The translations under genes and the position numbers were made by a program. Below, one piece after another: positions 5,160 to 8,121 of a stretch of DNA of 8,121 nt. The notes under the pieces are model-generated. The model worked only from the letters and a program-made list of their open reading frames with translations. It was not told the origin of the DNA and did no database searches. The first letter of the stretch is position 1. Each line of letters opens with the position of its first letter. This stretch comes from Bacillota bacterium (lineage in GTDB: Bacteria > Bacillota > Clostridia > Lachnospirales > Lachnospiraceae): assembly GCA_023415655.1 (NCBI GenBank), contig JAEZKD010000236.1, forward strand, positions 1 through 8,121, written 5' to 3'.

Positions 5160-5200
5160 AGAAAAGTTGGTGCTAGACTACTAAGTTCAGCACCAACTTT
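5160..5200 (-). terminator. Intrinsic terminator of the MscL gene
   Basis: AAAGTTGGTGCT (5163-5174) and AGCACCAACTTT (5189-5200) form a perfect 12-bp stem around a 14-nt loop. The minus-strand tail is TTTTCTTAT, starting about 46 nt after the mscL stop. The plus-strand side lacks a T-run, so it acts mainly on minus-strand transcripts. Confidence 0.87.
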
Positions 5201-5245
5201 GACTACTATCTAAGTGGCAAACCATTACGACTTGTCACTTCCATT

Positions 5246-5659
5246 TTAATTGTTTCCTTCAAGTTCAGACGTACAATGAGGACAACGACTAGCGTTGATA
5301 TTAATCTTTGTTTTACAATAAGGGCACTCTTTTTCTGTCGGTATTACTTCCTCTTTCTTCTCTCCAAAGGATAATAATTTATTTACCCCTTTGACTAAAA
5401 GAAATACTACAAAGGCCATTATAATAAAATTAATAATAGCAGTTATAAAGGCACCATATTTTAGTGTAACCCCAAAGAAATCAACCTGTAAAGTATCAAA
5501 GTTCTGGCGTGTAAACAATCCGATGATTGGAGAAAGTATATTCTCCGTTAATGAAGTAACAATTCCCTGAAATGCACTACCAATAATGACACCGACTGCC
5601 AAGTTCATAACATTACCTTTTAACGCAAAGGCTTTAAATTCTTTTAAGAATTTTTTCAT
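5246..5659 (-). CDS. mscL: Large-conductance mechanosensitive channel MscL with C-terminal zinc ribbon
   Basis: The protein (137 residues) is a membrane channel that opens under membrane tension to release solutes during osmotic downshock. The short N-terminal amphipathic helix (KKFLKEFKAFALKGN) is followed by TM1 (residues ~17-42, with the signature NLAVGVIIGSAF), a periplasmic/outer loop (~50-67, FFGVTLKYG), and TM2 (~69-95, containing INFIIMAFVVFLLVK). Instead of the usual cytoplasmic helical bundle, residues 112-129 form a four-cysteine zinc ribbon (CPYC...CPHC, Cys112/115/126/129) after a charged linker (KKEEVIPTEKE). The ribbon would sit on the cytoplasmic face as five copies per pentamer. 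GAGGG precedes the ATG by about 6 nt. The gene has its own promoter in the gap after the alpha-galactosidase and its own terminator, so it is probably monocistronic. Confidence 0.93.
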   Translation of the reverse strand: MKKFLKEFKAFALKGNVMNLAVGVIIGSAFQGIVTSLTENILSPIIGLFTRQNFDTLQVDFFGVTLKYGAFITAIINFIIMAFVVFLLVKGVNKLLSFGEKKEEVIPTEKECPYCKTKININASRCPHCTSELEGNN

Positions 5660-5691
5660 GATCTTCCCTCTCTACTTTATGATATATTCCA

Positions 5692-5720
5692 ATTTTAACA
5701 TGATAGGACAAGGAAGTAAA
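5692..5720 (-). promoter_or_regulatory. Promoter of mscL
   Basis: On the minus strand TTTACT (5715-5720) and TAAAAT (5692-5697) are 17 bp apart. The predicted start near 5685 gives a short leader of about 26 nt. It lies in the 102-nt gap behind the alpha-galactosidase stop. Confidence 0.55.
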
Positions 5721-5761
5721 CACCAATATTAGCAAACCAAGCTAACGTTATATTTGACTAT

Positions 5762-8121
5762 CTATCTTTGATATACGGTCTCTATCCCCTCCATAAAGTA
5801 TAGTCTTGACGCAAAATCCTGAAAATATCGCACCTGATCATTATATCCAGTCCCTGCAAACGCTTGTTTTAAACGAACCCCTCCATACATTAGCGTATCC
5901 CCATACGCATACAGTTCTTCCGTTTCCCCATCCATTTTAACAAATCTAGCTACCGCATTATGAAGTAGAGAATCTTGTTTGATGTGAATTGGTGCAACCG
6001 TATTGACTAAATCACCAAATTCCTTAATGCTATACTTTAACTGCCGATTATAAAAATGATACAGTACCTCTGGAGTTAATCCTTTTGCTTTGTAATAATG
6101 GTATCTCGTATTTGGCACCACAAGCTTTTGCATCAAAAGGCCAACTGCTCTCTTACCATCTCTTGATACACAAGTCCACTCCATACAGTTACCTTCACCA
6201 TTCTCTAAGCAACTGCCTGCATTATCACTCGTTACACGAAAGCTTCTTCCACGATAGAATTTACCGCTTTGTAACACTTCTCTCCATTCTTTGTACAAAG
6301 ATATCTGTTGCTTTACCTGTTCTAATTCTTCCTTTTTCATGTCACTAAGATTGCATTCATACCCACAGATTCCAAAGCTAGCAATATGAAACCTTGTTTC
6401 AAGTGGTGTCCTTCTAAGGGTCTGATGATTTGGGCAGCTAGAAACATGAGCACTTACCGTAGACATTGGATAGCCGTAGCTATAATTATTCTGAATCTCA
6501 GCTCTGCACAAAGCATCTGTATCATCACTTGCCCAAATTTGAGGGAAATAACAAAGCATTCCAAGATCAAATCGATTGCCTCCTGCTGCGCAACCTTCAA
6601 ATAAAATATGAGGAAACCTCTCGGTCAATACCTTCATACAACGATACACCCCTAAGACATAGCGATGCGCTACTTCCCCTTGTCTTTCTGATGGTAGAGA
6701 ATCTGAAAAATAATCCGAAAAGGTTCGATTCATATCCCACTTTACATAGGAGATATCAGTCGAAAAGATGGTACTCATCTTCTCAATAATATAATCTTGT
6801 ACTTCAATTTTAGTAAGATCAAGAATCCGCTGATTCCTTCCCTCAGAGTGAGGTTTTCCTGGAATCTGTAGTATCCAGTCGGGATGCTCTTGATAAAGCT
6901 TACTTTTTATATTGATCATCTCTGGTTCTACCCAGATGCCAAACTCTAGACCTAAGCTCTTTATCTTTTTACTAAGACCAGCAATTCCTCGTGGCAGTTT
7001 CTTTTTGTTTTCCTCCCAGTCTCCTAAGGAACTGGAATCATCGTTTCTCTCCCCAAACCAGCCATCATCCATCACAAAAAGTTCAATTCCTACTTCTTTT
7101 CCTGCCTTCGCAAGATTTAGTAGCTTACTTTCACTGATGTCAAAGTACGCAGCCTCCCAGCTGTTTAATAGCACTGGTCTCACCTTATATTTCCACTGTC
7201 CTCTAACGATATGTTCTCTTACAAACTGATGCATATGCCCACTCATTGTGTTAAAGCCTTGATGAGAATAGGTCATCACTGCCTCAGGAGCTTCAAAGCT
7301 ATCCTCAGGTTCAATTACAAAGCAGAAGGATTGCGGATTGATTCCAGTCACGATTCTAGTTTTCCCAAAGCTCCCAACTTCGACTGCTTCATAATGATTG
7401 CCACTGTAAATTAAATTAAACCCATAGCAATCTCCATAATCCTCGGTGGTCTCATCTTTACTTAGCATCACGAATGGATTCGCGCGGCTAGAAGAGGTTC
7501 CCGTATAAGATGCATTGACATGCTTACCAGCATGCATTCTAACATCATTTCTTTTCATCTCTCTTGCCCAAGCTCCACGAAAGGTTGTAAAGATATACTC
7601 AGGCGTATCAAAATCAATCTGTAAGCTCATGAGACGATGTAGCTTCACCGTTTCTTTACTATGGTTTATTAGCTTTGTACTTCGGGTGATGACATCACAA
7701 TCCGAATACACAAAGTAATATAATTCAAGCTCTAATTGATATTGCTTATCTTCTAATGTAATGCACAGCCCTTCCACCTTTCCGTCCTCATCATAGGAAC
7801 CGGGTAGCTTAGATTCTGGTTTCCCTTGTAACATTCTTGCTTCCTTGAATAGAAAGTCAGAGGTATAGCTACCATCGGCATGCACCACTTCAATCAAAGG
7901 TTCTCTGATGTCTCCTTTCCCGTAAGAAGACATTTCTAAGCAGATATCCTCTAAGGAAAAGGCAGGATGATTCGCATCGTATGCATTTAAGTTCCCAGCA
8001 ATAAAGGTTTGCTTTTCAACGATTGCTTCGATTCCTCGCGCTTTGGGCAAGGTAATTCTTCTACCATAATACAGATGCTCTAGATGCCCTGTTTCCATGA
8101 TACGAAAGCAGTAGGTTGTGT
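5762..8121 (-). CDS. Alpha-galactosidase, glycoside hydrolase family 36 (5' end outside window)
   Basis: The enzyme hydrolyses terminal alpha-1,6-galactosyl residues (melibiose, raffinose, galactomannan side chains). The frame is open to the right edge: seven more codons (TTYCFRI) precede the Met at 8096-8098 and fit the family's N-terminal domain, so that Met is internal and perhaps 15-25 residues are missing. Numbering from that Met, residues ~1-290 form the beta-sandwich, ~300-640 the TIM barrel and the rest the C-terminal beta domain. Barrel landmarks are MDDGWFGERNDD (~341-352), KWDMNR with nucleophile Asp455, FEGCAAGGNRFD (~499-510) and WASDDTDA with acid/base Asp525. The 70-residue spacing of the two aspartates equals that of characterised GH36 enzymes as I recall them. 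No signal peptide can be judged because the start is absent; GH36 enzymes of this type are usually cytoplasmic. Upstream regulation is not visible. Confidence 0.94.
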   Translation of the reverse strand, partial: TTYCFRIMETGHLEHLYYGRRITLPKARGIEAIVEKQTFIAGNLNAYDANHPAFSLEDICLEMSSYGKGDIREPLIEVVHADGSYTSDFLFKEARMLQGKPESKLPGSYDEDGKVEGLCITLEDKQYQLELELYYFVYSDCDVITRSTKLINHSKETVKLHRLMSLQIDFDTPEYIFTTFRGAWAREMKRNDVRMHAGKHVNASYTGTSSSRANPFVMLSKDETTEDYGDCYGFNLIYSGNHYEAVEVGSFGKTRIVTGINPQSFCFVIEPEDSFEAPEAVMTYSHQGFNTMSGHMHQFVREHIVRGQWKYKVRPVLLNSWEAAYFDISESKLLNLAKAGKEVGIELFVMDDGWFGERNDDSSSLGDWEENKKKLPRGIAGLSKKIKSLGLEFGIWVEPEMINIKSKLYQEHPDWILQIPGKPHSEGRNQRILDLTKIEVQDYIIEKMSTIFSTDISYVKWDMNRTFSDYFSDSLPSERQGEVAHRYVLGVYRCMKVLTERFPHILFEGCAAGGNRFDLGMLCYFPQIWASDDTDALCRAEIQNNYSYGYPMSTVSAHVSSCPNHQTLRRTPLETRFHIASFGICGYECNLSDMKKEELEQVKQQISLYKEWREVLQSGKFYRGRSFRVTSDNAGSCLENGEGNCMEWTCVSRDGKRAVGLLMQKLVVPNTRYHYYKAKGLTPEVLYHFYNRQLKYSIKEFGDLVNTVAPIHIKQDSLLHNAVARFVKMDGETEELYAYGDTLMYGGVRLKQAFAGTGYNDQVRYFQDFASRLYFMEGIETVYQR

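Noticed and set aside
5075..5160. Promoter of the dehydrogenase gene
   Set aside because: TATAAG with a 3/6 -35 box at 17 bp overlaps the mscL terminator region; the match is too weak to list.
5726..5749. Weak hairpin (TTAGC/GCTAA) as a terminator of the alpha-galactosidase
   Set aside because: The stem is only five solid pairs and is not followed by a T-run on the minus strand, so it is not supported as a terminator.
6085..7718. Several plus-strand open frames over the alpha-galactosidase
   Set aside because: They are antisense to a well-conserved GH36 gene, overlap one another, and lack ribosome binding sites and recognisable domains.
8096..8098. Met codon as the start of the alpha-galactosidase
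   Set aside because: The frame continues to the window edge with residues that fit the family, and no ribosome binding site precedes this Met.
1..8121. CRISPR array, tRNA, rRNA, insertion sequence or complete defence system
   Set aside because: No regularly spaced repeats, cloverleaf, rRNA block, transposase or terminal inverted repeats were seen. The only endonuclease trace is the HNH relic.

Overview
The window looks like a chromosomal segment of a low-GC, Gram-positive, endospore-forming Clostridia. The best guess is a plant-polysaccharide-degrading Lachnospiraceae close to Clostridium (Lachnoclostridium) phytofermentans. The reasons are AT-rich intergenic DNA, strong AGGAGG-type ribosome binding sites, two CotF-like spore coat genes, a GH43 lipoprotein and a large GH36 alpha-galactosidase. 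The assignment is an inference from gene content; there is no rRNA or other marker gene here.

Layout, left to right. Positions 1-501 (minus) hold the N-terminal part of a GH43 lipoprotein, with a good promoter and a palindromic putative operator. A long tiered hairpin (628-712) separates it from a two-gene minus-strand operon of zinc-ribbon proteins (766-1666). Going the other way, 1886-2355 (plus) encodes two small ferritin-like spore coat proteins, the first apparently starting at a rare ATT codon. A bidirectional terminator (2396-2446) divides them from a convergent zinc-ribbon gene (2566-2964, minus) that has its own promoter. Positions 3079-4126 (minus) form a small accessory-looking cluster: a decayed HNH endonuclease, a phosphoribosyl-ATP-pyrophosphohydrolase-like enzyme with a TTG start, a possible 40-codon ORF, and a MazG/dCTPase-like enzyme whose ATG directly follows the stop of that small ORF. 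Then come a short-chain dehydrogenase (4328-5074), an MscL channel carrying an added C-terminal zinc ribbon (5246-5659), and the alpha-galactosidase (5762 to the right edge, 5' end missing), all on the minus strand and mostly separated by terminators.

How the genes work together. The GH43 and GH36 enzymes fit hemicellulose and galactoside use. The coat proteins belong to sporulation. The two all-alpha NTP pyrophosphohydrolases fit nucleotide-pool cleaning, although HNH debris beside them suggests remodelled accessory DNA. Four separate proteins carry short CxxC...CxxC zinc ribbons, which is a notable local enrichment. I see no CRISPR array, tRNA, rRNA, insertion sequence or complete defence system. 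The most interesting items are small: the AUU start, the MscL-zinc-ribbon fusion, the HNH relic, the coupled small ORF, and the zinc-ribbon protein with a 12-bp tandem repeat linker. None amounts to a clearly new system.
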